Assembly (NCBI RefSeq): GCF_000422725.1
Contig: NZ_AUGP01000017.1
Location: 372,001 to 436,000 of the forward strand
From: Flavobacterium subsaxonicum WB 4.1-42 = DSM 21790
Lineage (GTDB): Bacteria > Bacteroidota > Bacteroidia > Flavobacteriales > Flavobacteriaceae
Direction: 5' to 3'
DNA: 64,000 nucleotides
A program made the translations under genes and the position numbers. The notes below the pieces were generated by a model. That model did not search any database. It was not told the DNA's origin and saw only the letters and a program-made list of their open reading frames with translations. Of this stretch, positions 48,045 through 56,524 are shown one piece after another (the first letter of the stretch is position 1; each line of letters begins with the position of its first letter).

Positions 48045-50405
48045 ATGAAAAAAACCTCCCTTACTGTTGTTTTTCTTTTGCTGTTCTTACTGTCGGCTGT
48101 AACTTTACATGCCCAGGACGCCAAAAAAGATGCTATTGCAAAAGCGCTTACCGATTACTTTTTTCTCGAAAGAGAAAACATCCATGTACAGCTTAACAAA
48201 AGCGTTTACATGACTAACGAAAAAATATGGTTTAAAGGCTATGTTTTTCACCGTCAAAAAAACATTCCGTTTTTTACCACTATAAATGTTTATGCCGCTT
48301 TGATGGATGAGTCCGGAAAAGTACTGGAAACCAAATTACTTTACGCCAATATTGGTAGTTTTTCGGGCAGTTTTAAGCTCAACAGTAAATTTGCATCAGG
48401 CAAATATTACCTGCAATTTTATACCAACTGGATGAACAATTTTGCCGAAGACGAATCGGTTGTATACGATCTTACGGTTATTAACCCTACTACGGGTGCC
48501 GGTAATGCACTTGCCAAAGCAGACCCTTCTAAAATAAATATTGATTTTTATCCTGAAGGCGGCACTATGGTTAACGGCTGCGCCAACAGCATGAACTTAA
48601 ATATATCAGATTGTAACCATGAGCCTTTAGCAGCATCATCGGTAGATATTTTAGATGGCTCTGGCAAACTATTTAAAACTGTGCAGGTTAACAAACTGGG
48701 CTTTGGCCGTTTTGAACTTCCTGCCAATACCGGCCAGGGTTTTAAAGCCGTAGTTACCATAGAGGGCGTTAAACACGAACAGGCTTTGCCCTTTGCACAA
48801 ATAAAAGGCATAGCATTAGAGGTTAATAATTATGCTGTGGCAGATAAAACCATTGTAAAAGTAAGAACCAATAAACTTACTATGGACAGCTATGCCGGTA
48901 AACCTTTATACCTTGTAGTGCACCAGGATGAGCAGGCTCTTATTTACGACCTTGATTTTAAAGGTAACCCCGAAATTACTATGGCACTGCCAAGCCAGGA
49001 CTTGTTTGCCGGCGTAAATACTGTTAGGATTATCGATGGCGACATGAACCAGATTGCCGAAAGGATTATATACAAAAACAGTAACCAGACGCTTACATCT
49101 GAGCTTTCTAAAATAGGCCAGAATGTAGAAAATGTAGAGTTTCAGGGTAAAGTTGCTTATCCTAATATGAATTTAAGTATTGCTGTACTGCCTGAAAATA
49201 CACGAAGCCTGAACGAGACCAACGATATTTACAGCTCGCTATTACTGCTACCTTATTTAGATGGCCACAAAAAGGTTATAGGCAAATACTATTTTAGTAA
49301 TTTTTCTAAAGGGAAAATGTACGAGTTGGACCTGTTTTTAGGCTGCCAAAAAAGCAAATATGCCTGGCAAAAAATTAAAGGTTTGGCACCTGATAGTAAA
49401 TTTCCGTTTGATATGGGCTTAACCCTAAAAGGGGCAGTACCAAAATCGGCAGGAGATTCTAAAAATACGCGTGTGCGTCTATACTCGCTATCCTCTGCAT
49501 TAGAAGAAATTGTTGATGTTGATGATAAAGGCGAATTTGTATACAACAACCTTATATTGCCGGATTCTACTTTTGTAAATTTTTCGTTTATGAGAAAAGG
49601 AGAAAAGCCAAAAGAGCTTACATTGCTGCCTCAGCTGATTAATGCCAACAGAAAGTTTTTCCAGATGTATACGCCACCGGTGCGTTGTTATGCCGCCGCT
49701 GCCGAAACCGCAGTTAAAGCACCTAACGTTTTCCAGGAAAACATAGAGCTTGACGAAGTAAAAATTGAAGGTAAGACACTAAAATATGCTACAGTAAGCG
49801 GCAACGGTAACTTAAGGGGCTATAAAATAACCCAAACCGAGATTAACAAGTTTAATACCGTACTAAACTTTATTAAGTTTAACAGCAGCTTTGTGGTTAA
49901 CGATAATCAGGTAAATGTATCTATACAGTCTACACGTACTGCAACAACCCTTAATTCGGCACCGCCAAAACCTATTGTTTACATCGATAATATGCAGGTT
50001 ATGGATTACGATATTTTAAGGACCATAGCCATGAACGAGGTTGATGAGATTTACATGAACCCACATGCCATTGTGCCGTCTGTGCGTAATTTTATGGGGA
50101 TTATAAGAATATACATTAACCATAACGTTAAGTCGAAAGCACAGCAGGCCTTGCCGGAAATTATTGTAAAAAATGGTTTCGAAAGGATTACGCCTTTCGA
50201 AAATGTGATCTATAATACTACCGAAGATGAAGGTTTTGCCAGTTTTGGCGTTATAGATTGGGAAGCCAATATAATGACCGATGAAAACGGCGCCTACAAC
50301 CTTACCATACCTAACACAGCACAAAAAAGTATTAAAGTACTAATAGAAGGCTTTAGCGCCGATGGTAAACTGATATCTGAAACAAAGGTAATTACCGTAA
50401 AATAA
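48045..50405 (+). CDS. Secreted MG2-like / plug-like protein of unknown function
   Basis: 786 residues from the ATG at 48045, chosen because it opens a clear signal peptide (MKKTSLTVVFLLLFLLSAVTLHAQ); the frame is open 87 bp further upstream without one. The N-terminal domain (IHVQLNKSVYMTNEKIWFKGYVF, SGKYYLQFYTNWM) resembles the MG2 beta-sandwich of alpha-2-macroglobulins. Near the C-terminus, KPIVYIDNMQVMDYDILRTIAMNEVDEIYMNP resembles a TonB plug fragment. It lacks a barrel and the macroglobulin thioester region. Its role is unknown, and it is probably periplasmic. Confidence 0.75.
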   Translation: MKKTSLTVVFLLLFLLSAVTLHAQDAKKDAIAKALTDYFFLERENIHVQLNKSVYMTNEKIWFKGYVFHRQKNIPFFTTINVYAALMDESGKVLETKLLYANIGSFSGSFKLNSKFASGKYYLQFYTNWMNNFAEDESVVYDLTVINPTTGAGNALAKADPSKINIDFYPEGGTMVNGCANSMNLNISDCNHEPLAASSVDILDGSGKLFKTVQVNKLGFGRFELPANTGQGFKAVVTIEGVKHEQALPFAQIKGIALEVNNYAVADKTIVKVRTNKLTMDSYAGKPLYLVVHQDEQALIYDLDFKGNPEITMALPSQDLFAGVNTVRIIDGDMNQIAERIIYKNSNQTLTSELSKIGQNVENVEFQGKVAYPNMNLSIAVLPENTRSLNETNDIYSSLLLLPYLDGHKKVIGKYYFSNFSKGKMYELDLFLGCQKSKYAWQKIKGLAPDSKFPFDMGLTLKGAVPKSAGDSKNTRVRLYSLSSALEEIVDVDDKGEFVYNNLILPDSTFVNFSFMRKGEKPKELTLLPQLINANRKFFQMYTPPVRCYAAAAETAVKAPNVFQENIELDEVKIEGKTLKYATVSGNGNLRGYKITQTEINKFNTVLNFIKFNSSFVVNDNQVNVSIQSTRTATTLNSAPPKPIVYIDNMQVMDYDILRTIAMNEVDEIYMNPHAIVPSVRNFMGIIRIYINHNVKSKAQQALPEIIVKNGFERITPFENVIYNTTEDEGFASFGVIDWEANIMTDENGAYNLTIPNTAQKSIKVLIEGFSADGKLISETKVITVK

Positions 50406-50431
50406 AATAGCCCACACAGGCACTAAAACAT

Positions 50432-50464
50432 AAGCCCCACACCAATAATGGTGTGGGGCTTTTA
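50432..50464 (+). terminator. Terminator after the MG2-like gene
   Basis: A 13-bp perfect stem (50432-50444 with 50449-50461), a 4-nt loop and a T-rich tail. Confidence 0.85.
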
Positions 50465-50534
50465 GTTACCAACTAATTAAAAAACACCTTAATACTGTAT
50501 TACTACACTATTAATATTGTAAGGCGATGCAATA

Positions 50535-50565
50535 GTTTTAATAAAGCCCCCTTTGCAAGAGGGCT
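50535..50565 (-). terminator. Terminator-like hairpin on the minus strand, no gene assigned
   Basis: On the minus strand a 9-bp stem (50557-50565 with 50545-50553, one G-T pair) is followed by TTTATT. The gene at 50785 already has a stronger terminator at 50643-50693, so this one may end a small RNA. Confidence 0.45.
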
Positions 50566-50597
50566 ATCATTAATTATCAACCAATTAACAAACACCC

Positions 50598-50619
50598 GGC
50601 ACTGTGTTTCCACAGCACC
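50598..50619 (-). ncRNA. GNRA-capped hairpin, possible part of a small RNA
   Basis: On the minus strand a 9-bp stem (two wobble pairs) is closed by a GAAA tetraloop at 50598-50619, between two terminator-like hairpins (50643-50693 and 50535-50565). No open reading frame spans the 100-bp stretch. No clear promoter is seen, so the call is tentative. Confidence 0.25.
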
Positions 50620-50642
50620 TTTACTTTATGCTAATGCCTAGT

Positions 50643-50693
50643 AAAAAAAAGGAATACCGGCCAGCAAACAGGCAGTATCACCGCCGGTATTCC
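50643..50693 (-). terminator. Terminator of the 50785-51168 gene
   Basis: On the minus strand an 11-bp perfect stem (50683-50693 with 50651-50661), a 21-nt loop and an uninterrupted T8 run. Confidence 0.8.
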
Positions 50694-50784
50694 GGGCAAT
50701 TAACAACTTATATTGTAATGATTTAATTTAATGATCGCTTTCTGCAGGCATTGTAACAATGCCTATTAGAAAAGGGATCTAAAT

Positions 50785-51168
50785 TTAAGAGAGGTCAAAT
50801 TTCCAGTTACAATACAATTTGTAAAGGGAAATTTTATAATATTTTGCTATAGGAGAATACTCTGAAAAGCTAACGTTTCTATAAATAGTATTATGAGCAA
50901 TAAAATTATTATGATGGCCAAATAATACAAACGCTGCATCATCGGCATCGCTGTCTTTAAGCAAATCTGTAAAATTTAAAGAAGCGTCGGCATCAATAAG
51001 TTGCCCTATAGTATGCTTAGATGCATTTTTTAAGGCTGTTTCTTTTTTAAAATGTACAGGCATTTTTGCCGCAAAACTTTTGGCAAAGCCTGCGGTAAGA
51101 AAAAACAAAACAAGGCAAAAGGTTATAAAACCTTTATTGCATTCTGCTATTTTTCTTATGCTGTTCAT
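50785..51168 (-). CDS. Small exported protein, unknown
   Basis: 127 residues. A hydrophobic segment at about 14-33 (FITFCLVLFFLTAGFAKSFA) followed by AKM looks like a signal peptide. The mature part (about 90 residues) contains GHHNNFIAHNTIYRN with three His, and ends KYYKISLYKLYCNWKFDLS. I recognise no family. It is last in a minus-strand series after the HMA protein gene, but a terminator separates them, so co-regulation is only suggested. Confidence 0.55.
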   Translation of the reverse strand: MNSIRKIAECNKGFITFCLVLFFLTAGFAKSFAAKMPVHFKKETALKNASKHTIGQLIDADASLNFTDLLKDSDADDAAFVLFGHHNNFIAHNTIYRNVSFSEYSPIAKYYKISLYKLYCNWKFDLS

Positions 51169-51240
51169 TCAAGATTAGAATTTCTAATACAAAGGTATAG
51201 CAAAAACAAAATGCAAAATTAAAATCGCGTCTGTTTTTTA

Positions 51241-51274
51241 TAAAAAAAAATGTCCCAAAACAATTTGGGACATT
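51241..51274 (-). terminator. Terminator after the HMA gene
   Basis: On the minus strand an 11-bp perfect stem (51264-51274 with 51249-51259) is followed by a T run. Confidence 0.8.
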
Positions 51275-51295
51275 AAATATAAATGGTTCAGCATG

Positions 51296-51637
51296 TTAGC
51301 TCCTATCGTACTTGCAGCACGAGTGCAGGCTGTTGTAATCGGTATCTTCGGCTTTAACTTCATCCGTATCATGGCCTGCTTTGGCAACGGCTGCGCGAAC
51401 ATCAGCAACGCTACATTTAGTTTCATCTACAATAAGCTGTAAATCCTGGCTTTCTTCGTTCCAGGTAGCCTGTTTAACACCCTTAACACTGTAAGCCGCC
51501 TTTTCTATACGGGCTTTACACTGCCCGCAGTTGCCTTTAACTTCAACATCGTATTTGGCATTTTTGTTCTTTTTTTCCTGGGCCTGCACAGTAAATCCGG
51601 CAAGCATTATTAGCATAACTACAATTAGGTTTTTCAT
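51296..51637 (-). CDS. Exported HMA (heavy-metal-associated) domain protein
   Basis: 113 residues with a signal peptide ending FTVQAQ (about 20). The HMA domain follows with its metal-binding GNCGQCKARIE (Cys37 and Cys40) and the later KAGHDTDEVKA. The C-terminus has a second cysteine-rich motif, HSCCKYDRS. It is predicted to bind soft metals such as Cu in the periplasm. It lies 37 bp after the TonB-dependent receptor, likely the same transcript, followed by a terminator. Confidence 0.9.
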   Translation of the reverse strand: MKNLIVVMLIMLAGFTVQAQEKKNKNAKYDVEVKGNCGQCKARIEKAAYSVKGVKQATWNEESQDLQLIVDETKCSVADVRAAVAKAGHDTDEVKAEDTDYNSLHSCCKYDRS

Positions 51638-51674
51638 ATTTATTATGTATTAAAAGTTTTTAAATGTAAGAAAA

Positions 51675-53912
51675 TTATTTAATCTTAAAGCGCAGCCCTG
51701 CATAATACATTTGTCCAAAAACAGGTGCATATACAATAGAGCTGTCAAAATATGGGCCAAACGGGTCATTTGCACCCAAAATGGCTTTGTTCTGGCGGTA
51801 ATTGCCAATATTTTCGGCACCCACATACATCTCAAAAACACTGGAGAAAGTACGTGTAATTTGTGCGTTTACCAACGAGAATGATGGCGAATACGTGCCC
51901 ATTTGCTCTTCTACAGGGTTGCTGCCCGTGTATGGCAAACGCTGCTGCCCCATCCAGTTGTAGGTAACATCAAATTTCCACTGTTTGCCTTTTTCGGCAA
52001 TATGGGTTTCGTAGCCTACGTTGGCAAAAAAACGATGCCTGGCTTGCAATGGCCTCTCAAAAGAACCCGTGGTATAGTCGGTTTTAATATCGTAATACTT
52101 ATATGCCGTACGGATATTAAAATGCATGGTAATTTCGTAATTAAGCTCTACCTGAAGGCTGTTAGCATACGATTTTCCGTTAAGATTATAAAACAATACC
52201 TGCTGTGGCGATGCATATAAATCGGTTACTACCTGGTTTTGGAAATCGGTCCTGTAAAAATCTACCACAAACTCGGTGGTCTTTCCAAACAGCGGAAACT
52301 TCTGGATAAAGCTCAGCCCATAGTTCCAGGCAATTTCGGGGTCAAGCCCGTACAGTTTACCGCCAGAACCGGCAATATTAAAGGCGCGCGAGCTACCAAA
52401 AAGCGACTGGTTCTCTGCAAAAATGTTTGCCGCCCTCTTACCCCTACCGGCAGAAAGCCTGAAAGTAGCATCTTTCCAAGGGTTATAACGCATGTGCAGG
52501 CGTGGTGTAAAAAAGGCACCCAGGCGGTTGTGCACATCAAATCGGCCACCCAAAACAATACTAAAATTGTTTACATTATCATACGTGTACTCGCCAAACA
52601 CACCCACCGAATTATCAGTACGGCTATAATCGGTAGTGTTTACAAATTCGCCATACTTATCATACGTAACATTTAAACCGGTGGCAAATTTGTTGAGCGT
52701 ATTGCTAATGATGGAATTGAAAATCAGGTTAGAATAAAAGCTTTTCTGGTCGATATCATAGGTTCTTAATCCAAAATACGACTCCTGGTTATGGTAGTTA
52801 AACGATGTTTGAAGCCCGATGCTCTGGTAGGGCATATCCGGAAAAACATAACCCAGCTTTCCCGAAACATCTACCTTATCAGTATTAATTTCAGAGCCCC
52901 AGTGGTGGCCGCTGTATCTGTCGGTATCGGGGTCGAAATCTACCTGGCCCGCCTGCTTTTCGTCGCGCATGTAGCGAAAGTTTAAAAAACTAACCCAGCC
53001 TTTTTCGGCATTGGTGTACTGCCAGCGGTTAAGCACATTTATCTGCTTGCCAAGGGGATTATCCAAAAAATGATCGTGGTTCATATCGTTTTTAGATACG
53101 CGGGTATTGCCGTGCAAGAACAATGAGGTACTCCATTTATCCGACACTTTTTTGTTGAAATGCGTGTTGAGCTCAAAACGGCTCCCGGTATCGCCATAAG
53201 CATTTAAAAAGAAAGGAATATCGTTAGCCGGCTTTAGCATTTCGTAATTTATTTGCCCCGATATGCTTTCGTAACCGTTTATAACCGGCCCTGCGCCTTT
53301 TGTTATCTGGATGCTCTCTACCCATGTTCCGGGTATGAAGGATAGCCCATACGCCTGAGATGCCCCACGAACGGCAGGTATGTTCTCTTCGGCAATCAAA
53401 AGGTACGGACTGGTAAGCCCCAGCATTTTTATTTGCTTAGACCCGGTTAAAGCATCAGAAAAATTGACATCTATAGAGGGGTTGGTTTCAAAGCTTTCGG
53501 CAATATTACAGCAGGCCGCTTTAAGCAGTTCTTTAGCACCCATGGTAGATACATTGGCTGCCTTGGTTTGCGACCTCGACAGGCTGGCACGGGTTTTATC
53601 TACCACTACCTCCTTAAGCTGGCTGCCGCTATCGGGTGTCATTTTGTGCGATATATATTGGGGTGTATGTACATGTATGGTATCGGCTGTATAGCCAATA
53701 TAACTAATTACAAGATACATATTATCAGAACTATATGGTATAGTAAAAGTACCATCCTGGGCAGATGATGTACTTATGGTAGTGTCCTGCCAGTAGACAG
53801 CTGCCCCCGGCAGCGGCTGGCTGTTTTCGTCCAGCACCTTACCGCTAACGGTGTCCTGTGCCTGCAAAAATGGAGCAGACAGCAGTAAAAAAAACATGAT
53901 TATTTTATGCAT
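51675..53912 (-). CDS. TonB-dependent receptor, probably metal-related
   Basis: 745 residues. The signal peptide ends PFLQAQ (about 19). A carboxypeptidase-regulatory-like domain (20-110), a plug domain (about 120-230, with SFIPGTWVESIQITKGAGPVINGYESISGQINYEM) and the 22-strand barrel follow, ending in an aromatic Phe-containing terminus (YYAGLRFKIK). The plug start has a vicinal Cys pair (LLKAACCNIAESFE). It probably imports a metal complex. The Cys-rich gene upstream and the HMA gene downstream suggest copper, but the ligand is inferred from context. Confidence 0.85.
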   Translation of the reverse strand: MHKIIMFFLLLSAPFLQAQDTVSGKVLDENSQPLPGAAVYWQDTTISTSSAQDGTFTIPYSSDNMYLVISYIGYTADTIHVHTPQYISHKMTPDSGSQLKEVVVDKTRASLSRSQTKAANVSTMGAKELLKAACCNIAESFETNPSIDVNFSDALTGSKQIKMLGLTSPYLLIAEENIPAVRGASQAYGLSFIPGTWVESIQITKGAGPVINGYESISGQINYEMLKPANDIPFFLNAYGDTGSRFELNTHFNKKVSDKWSTSLFLHGNTRVSKNDMNHDHFLDNPLGKQINVLNRWQYTNAEKGWVSFLNFRYMRDEKQAGQVDFDPDTDRYSGHHWGSEINTDKVDVSGKLGYVFPDMPYQSIGLQTSFNYHNQESYFGLRTYDIDQKSFYSNLIFNSIISNTLNKFATGLNVTYDKYGEFVNTTDYSRTDNSVGVFGEYTYDNVNNFSIVLGGRFDVHNRLGAFFTPRLHMRYNPWKDATFRLSAGRGKRAANIFAENQSLFGSSRAFNIAGSGGKLYGLDPEIAWNYGLSFIQKFPLFGKTTEFVVDFYRTDFQNQVVTDLYASPQQVLFYNLNGKSYANSLQVELNYEITMHFNIRTAYKYYDIKTDYTTGSFERPLQARHRFFANVGYETHIAEKGKQWKFDVTYNWMGQQRLPYTGSNPVEEQMGTYSPSFSLVNAQITRTFSSVFEMYVGAENIGNYRQNKAILGANDPFGPYFDSSIVYAPVFGQMYYAGLRFKIK

Positions 53913-53978
53913 AAAAAATTTTTAATGTTAATAAATAGCCACTCCCAAAATGTTGAGAGTAATTTATTACATTAAAAA

Positions 53979-54401
53979 TCAGGCGTATAAAACGTATTGA
54001 CAATAGAGTTTAAAGAGCGGCGGCGCATTAGAGTCGCAGTAAAAAGATGGTGTTTCTTTTTGTACAGTTGCAGCCTCTGCATAAAAAAGCTGTATAGGTT
54101 TGGTATAGCCTACAGCGCAAAAAGCATTAAGATCTAACTGAAATGCTTTGGTTATGGCAGTATCGGTCTTATCCTGTAGTTTTATAACGTTGTGTTTGCA
54201 GCAGCTTTTAGTGGTTTCAACCATTTTGCCGCAGCAGGTCTTGGTTTCCGGTTTTGCCGTTTTGCAACGCTCTACCGTTTTGTAAGCTAACGATACCGAT
54301 GAAATTTGGCCATGGCAATAATGCACATTAAGTGCCAGCCCTATATTGGCAAACAATATAAGTGCGCTTAAAACAGTGCTTATGTGCTTAGTTAATTTCA
54401 T
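53979..54401 (-). CDS. Cys-rich exported protein, putative metal-handling
   Basis: 140 residues with a signal-like hydrophobic N-terminus (about 8-24). The mature protein has ALNVHYCHGQISSVSL, then CKTAKPETKTCCGKM and TTKSCCKHN, giving six Cys within 40 residues (29, 46, 56, 57, 67, 68) plus His. I recognise no named domain, but the CC pairs and HYC motif suggest metal binding. It precedes the TonB receptor by 66 bp on the same strand. Confidence 0.7.
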   Translation of the reverse strand: MKLTKHISTVLSALILFANIGLALNVHYCHGQISSVSLAYKTVERCKTAKPETKTCCGKMVETTKSCCKHNVIKLQDKTDTAITKAFQLDLNAFCAVGYTKPIQLFYAEAATVQKETPSFYCDSNAPPLFKLYCQYVLYA

Positions 54402-54457
54402 TTAGTGCTGCAAAATTATGCATTTTAAGCTTTAGTAGCTACGGTTTTACCTTAAAA

Positions 54458-54883
54458 TTACTTAACCCGCTTTTGGTAATAAAATGCCGGTACAAATAAA
54501 ATAAGAAAAAGTGGCTGTATTATAAACCGCCTTATGTAGAACAATAACATGAGGCTTGGGTTACTGGTATTGAGCAGAACAAAAAAGATGCCAATTAAAA
54601 CCACAAAGAAAATAACGTACAAAAGTGTAGTTAGCTTTAGAACCGATTTATCTTTAAAACAGAACCAGATAATGCCCAACGACAGTGCCGTGTTTAGCAC
54701 ATACCTAAAAGTAAGCCCTAAGAATAATTTGAGGCCATTATATTTTGGAATTACCTTACCGCCGAACTTAAAAAAGTTAAGCAACGGATCATAAAACAGC
54801 TTTTGCTCAAAAATGCGCACACTTACCAACAGCACTAAAAGTACTGTTATAGCCAATGCGCTTTTTATATTAACCTTTTGCAT
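54458..54883 (-). CDS. Exosortase F-associated membrane protein
   Basis: 141 residues with four hydrophobic segments (about 10-27, 50-70, 80-105, 118-138). The N-terminal region RIFEQKLFYDPLLNFFK and the adjacent xrtF identify the XrtF-associated family. Its start overlaps the xrtF stop by 14 bp, so the two are translationally coupled. The molecular role is unknown; it presumably supports XrtF in the inner membrane. Confidence 0.85.
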   Translation of the reverse strand: MQKVNIKSALAITVLLVLLVSVRIFEQKLFYDPLLNFFKFGGKVIPKYNGLKLFLGLTFRYVLNTALSLGIIWFCFKDKSVLKLTTLLYVIFFVVLIGIFFVLLNTSNPSLMLLFYIRRFIIQPLFLILFVPAFYYQKRVK

Positions 54884-55412
54884 TGCGGCTAAATTTAGTT
54901 ACCCACGCCACCCACAACACAAACACAACGCCGTAAATAAACAGCGGAAAAACAATATCGTGCAACAGCTCTTCCTGCTCTGGGTAATAGTATACCCCTA
55001 TACTTAGCAGGGCTATGCGTATAATGTTTAAGATATGCAATACTATTATACCACCAAGAATATATAGTGCCGTGCGTTTAAAAGTGGTAGAAAATGCTAC
55101 TACAAAGGCAGCAAACAAAATCATTACACTCAGGGCATTGCACCCTTCTATAATGCGCGCAATTTTTTTGCCGTGCAGGTAAAAGTAGTACGATGGTTCT
55201 TTAGGGTGTGGGGTAATAGCGGCATCTTCGCCTAAAAAGCTTACCAGGTCGCGGCTTTGGTGGGCTACAAGGGTAGTCATGCCATCGGGCTCAAAATGGG
55301 CCGCATCGTACTGGTTAAGGAACAGCCAGTACAGGCCGGACAGCACAAGGTAACTGAGTCCGAATTTTAAGAGGAAGATAAAAAATGTCCTGTTTTTTTG
55401 CAGGATACCCAT
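54870..55412 (-). CDS. xrtF: Exosortase XrtF
   Basis: 180 residues from the ATG at 55412 (an upstream in-frame ATG adds six residues). A polytopic membrane protein with the exosortase triad: Cys91 in IIEGCNALSVM, Arg131 in NIIRIALLSI, His151 in LLHDIVFP. Exosortases are transpeptidases that recognise a C-terminal sorting signal and process or anchor exported proteins. It is shorter than classic exosortases, as expected for the F type. No candidate substrate was seen in the window. The associated protein gene overlaps its end. Confidence 0.9.
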   Translation of the reverse strand: MGILQKNRTFFIFLLKFGLSYLVLSGLYWLFLNQYDAAHFEPDGMTTLVAHQSRDLVSFLGEDAAITPHPKEPSYYFYLHGKKIARIIEGCNALSVMILFAAFVVAFSTTFKRTALYILGGIIVLHILNIIRIALLSIGVYYYPEQEELLHDIVFPLFIYGVVFVLWVAWVTKFSRNAKG

Positions 55413-55490
55413 ATAGCATATTTTTAACAAAAATATGCAAAAGCTAACAGGTTTAATAAATACTTTTGTACCAAATTATATTTTAACGCT

Positions 55491-55946
55491 ATGACCTTCG
55501 AAGAATTAAAACCAAAAGTACTTGATATACTGCACCACGACGATAAAATTCGTGATGAAAAACTGCTGCAAATTTGCCGCCTGCTGGAAGAAAACGTTGA
55601 CTATTACGACTGGGTTGGCTTTTACTTTCGCAATGGCGATAAAGAAGAGCTTGTATTAGGCCCGTACATAGGCGAACCTACAGACCATACCGTTATACCG
55701 TTTGGCAAAGGCATTTGCGGCCAGGTAGCGGTATCTAACAAAAACTTTGTAGTGCCCGATGTTAAAGCACAGGACAACTATATTGCGTGCAGCCTTACGG
55801 TAAAATCTGAAATTGTGGTACCCATGTTTGTAGATGGCAAAAACATTGGCCAGATAGACATCGACTCGAACGTACTGGACCCGTTTACTGATCTTGACGA
55901 ACGCTTTTTAGAGTTTGTTAATGAAGAGGTGGCGAAAATTTTCTAA
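55491..55946 (+). CDS. GAF domain protein, fRMsr-like
   Basis: 151 residues, a single GAF domain closely resembling free methionine-(R)-sulfoxide reductase: YDWVGFYF, VLGPYIGEP, IPFGKGICGQ, DNYIACS and IDIDSNVLDPFTDLDE. The catalytic-type Cys100 (YIACS) and Cys76 (GICGQ) are present. The third cysteine of the E. coli enzyme (in its IACVRI segment) is missing, the equivalent stretch here being PTDHTVI. It may therefore use a different disulfide pattern or be a non-enzymatic sensor. It diverges from the xrtF pair. Confidence 0.85.
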   Translation: MTFEELKPKVLDILHHDDKIRDEKLLQICRLLEENVDYYDWVGFYFRNGDKEELVLGPYIGEPTDHTVIPFGKGICGQVAVSNKNFVVPDVKAQDNYIACSLTVKSEIVVPMFVDGKNIGQIDIDSNVLDPFTDLDERFLEFVNEEVAKIF

Positions 55947-56028
55947 AAAGTCGTAATGCCGAAGGTCATAAAGTCGAAAGTTTACGCACGTTACTGGACT
56001 TTAAGACTTTAAAAACTTTACGACTTTT
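55946..56028. repeat. AAAGTCGTAA-type word array with 11-bp stem
   Basis: AAAAGTCGTAA at 55946-55956 and TTACGACTTTT at 56018-56028 are perfect inverted copies directly after the stop codon. Words AAGTC, ACTTTAAG and TTTACGAC fill the interior. The wording matches the tandem array at 59203-59264. No T run follows. Confidence 0.8.
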
Positions 56029-56050
56029 AACGGTAATTAAAATTTTTGTT

Positions 56051-56059
56051 TAACTTTGC
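56051..56059 (+). promoter_or_regulatory. -7 box of rpsO
   Basis: A perfect TAnnTTTGC, 54 bp before the rpsO ATG. No -33 match at the usual distance. Confidence 0.5.
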
Positions 56060-56112
56060 ACCCAAATTAGGATAAACCTAATCTACATAATAATTATTTA
56101 AAGAATATTAGC

Positions 56113-56382
56113 ATGTACTTAACTAAAGAAGTTAAAGCAGAGATTTTTGCAAAACATGGCCAGGCTGCTACCAACACAGGTTCTGCCGAAGGACAAATTG
56201 CACTATTTACATTCAGGATTAACCACCTTACAGGACACCTTAAAAAAAATCGTCATGATTACAATACAGAGCGTTCTCTTGTAAAACTGGTAGGTAAAAG
56301 AAGAAGCCTACTTGATTACCTGAAAAAGAAAGATATCAACAGGTATCGTGAGATTATCAAAGAACTAAGCATCCGAAAATAA
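56113..56382 (+). CDS. rpsO: 30S ribosomal protein S15
   Basis: 89 residues, the complete S15 helix bundle with TGSAEGQIALFTFRINHLTGHLKKNRHD and RRSLLDYLKKKDINRYREIIKELSIR. It binds the 16S rRNA three-way junction early in 30S assembly. pnp lies downstream, the classic rpsO-pnp order, but a good terminator separates them. Confidence 0.98.
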   Translation: MYLTKEVKAEIFAKHGQAATNTGSAEGQIALFTFRINHLTGHLKKNRHDYNTERSLVKLVGKRRSLLDYLKKKDINRYREIIKELSIRK

Positions 56383-56390
56383 TCGAGATG

Positions 56391-56424
56391 AAAAGAGGTG
56401 CCCGCGCGCCTCTTTTTGTTTTTT
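56391..56424 (+). terminator. Terminator after rpsO
   Basis: An 11-bp stem (56391-56401 with 56406-56416, one G-T pair), a 4-nt loop and a T-rich tail. Confidence 0.85.
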
Positions 56425-56524
56425 ACAATAAATTGCAGAAAAAAGTTTTGGTTTTTCATTGGGTCCCAAACAACTACACAACACAACACACTAAACCCAT
56501 TGTTTAATCAAAGAATTAGATTTT

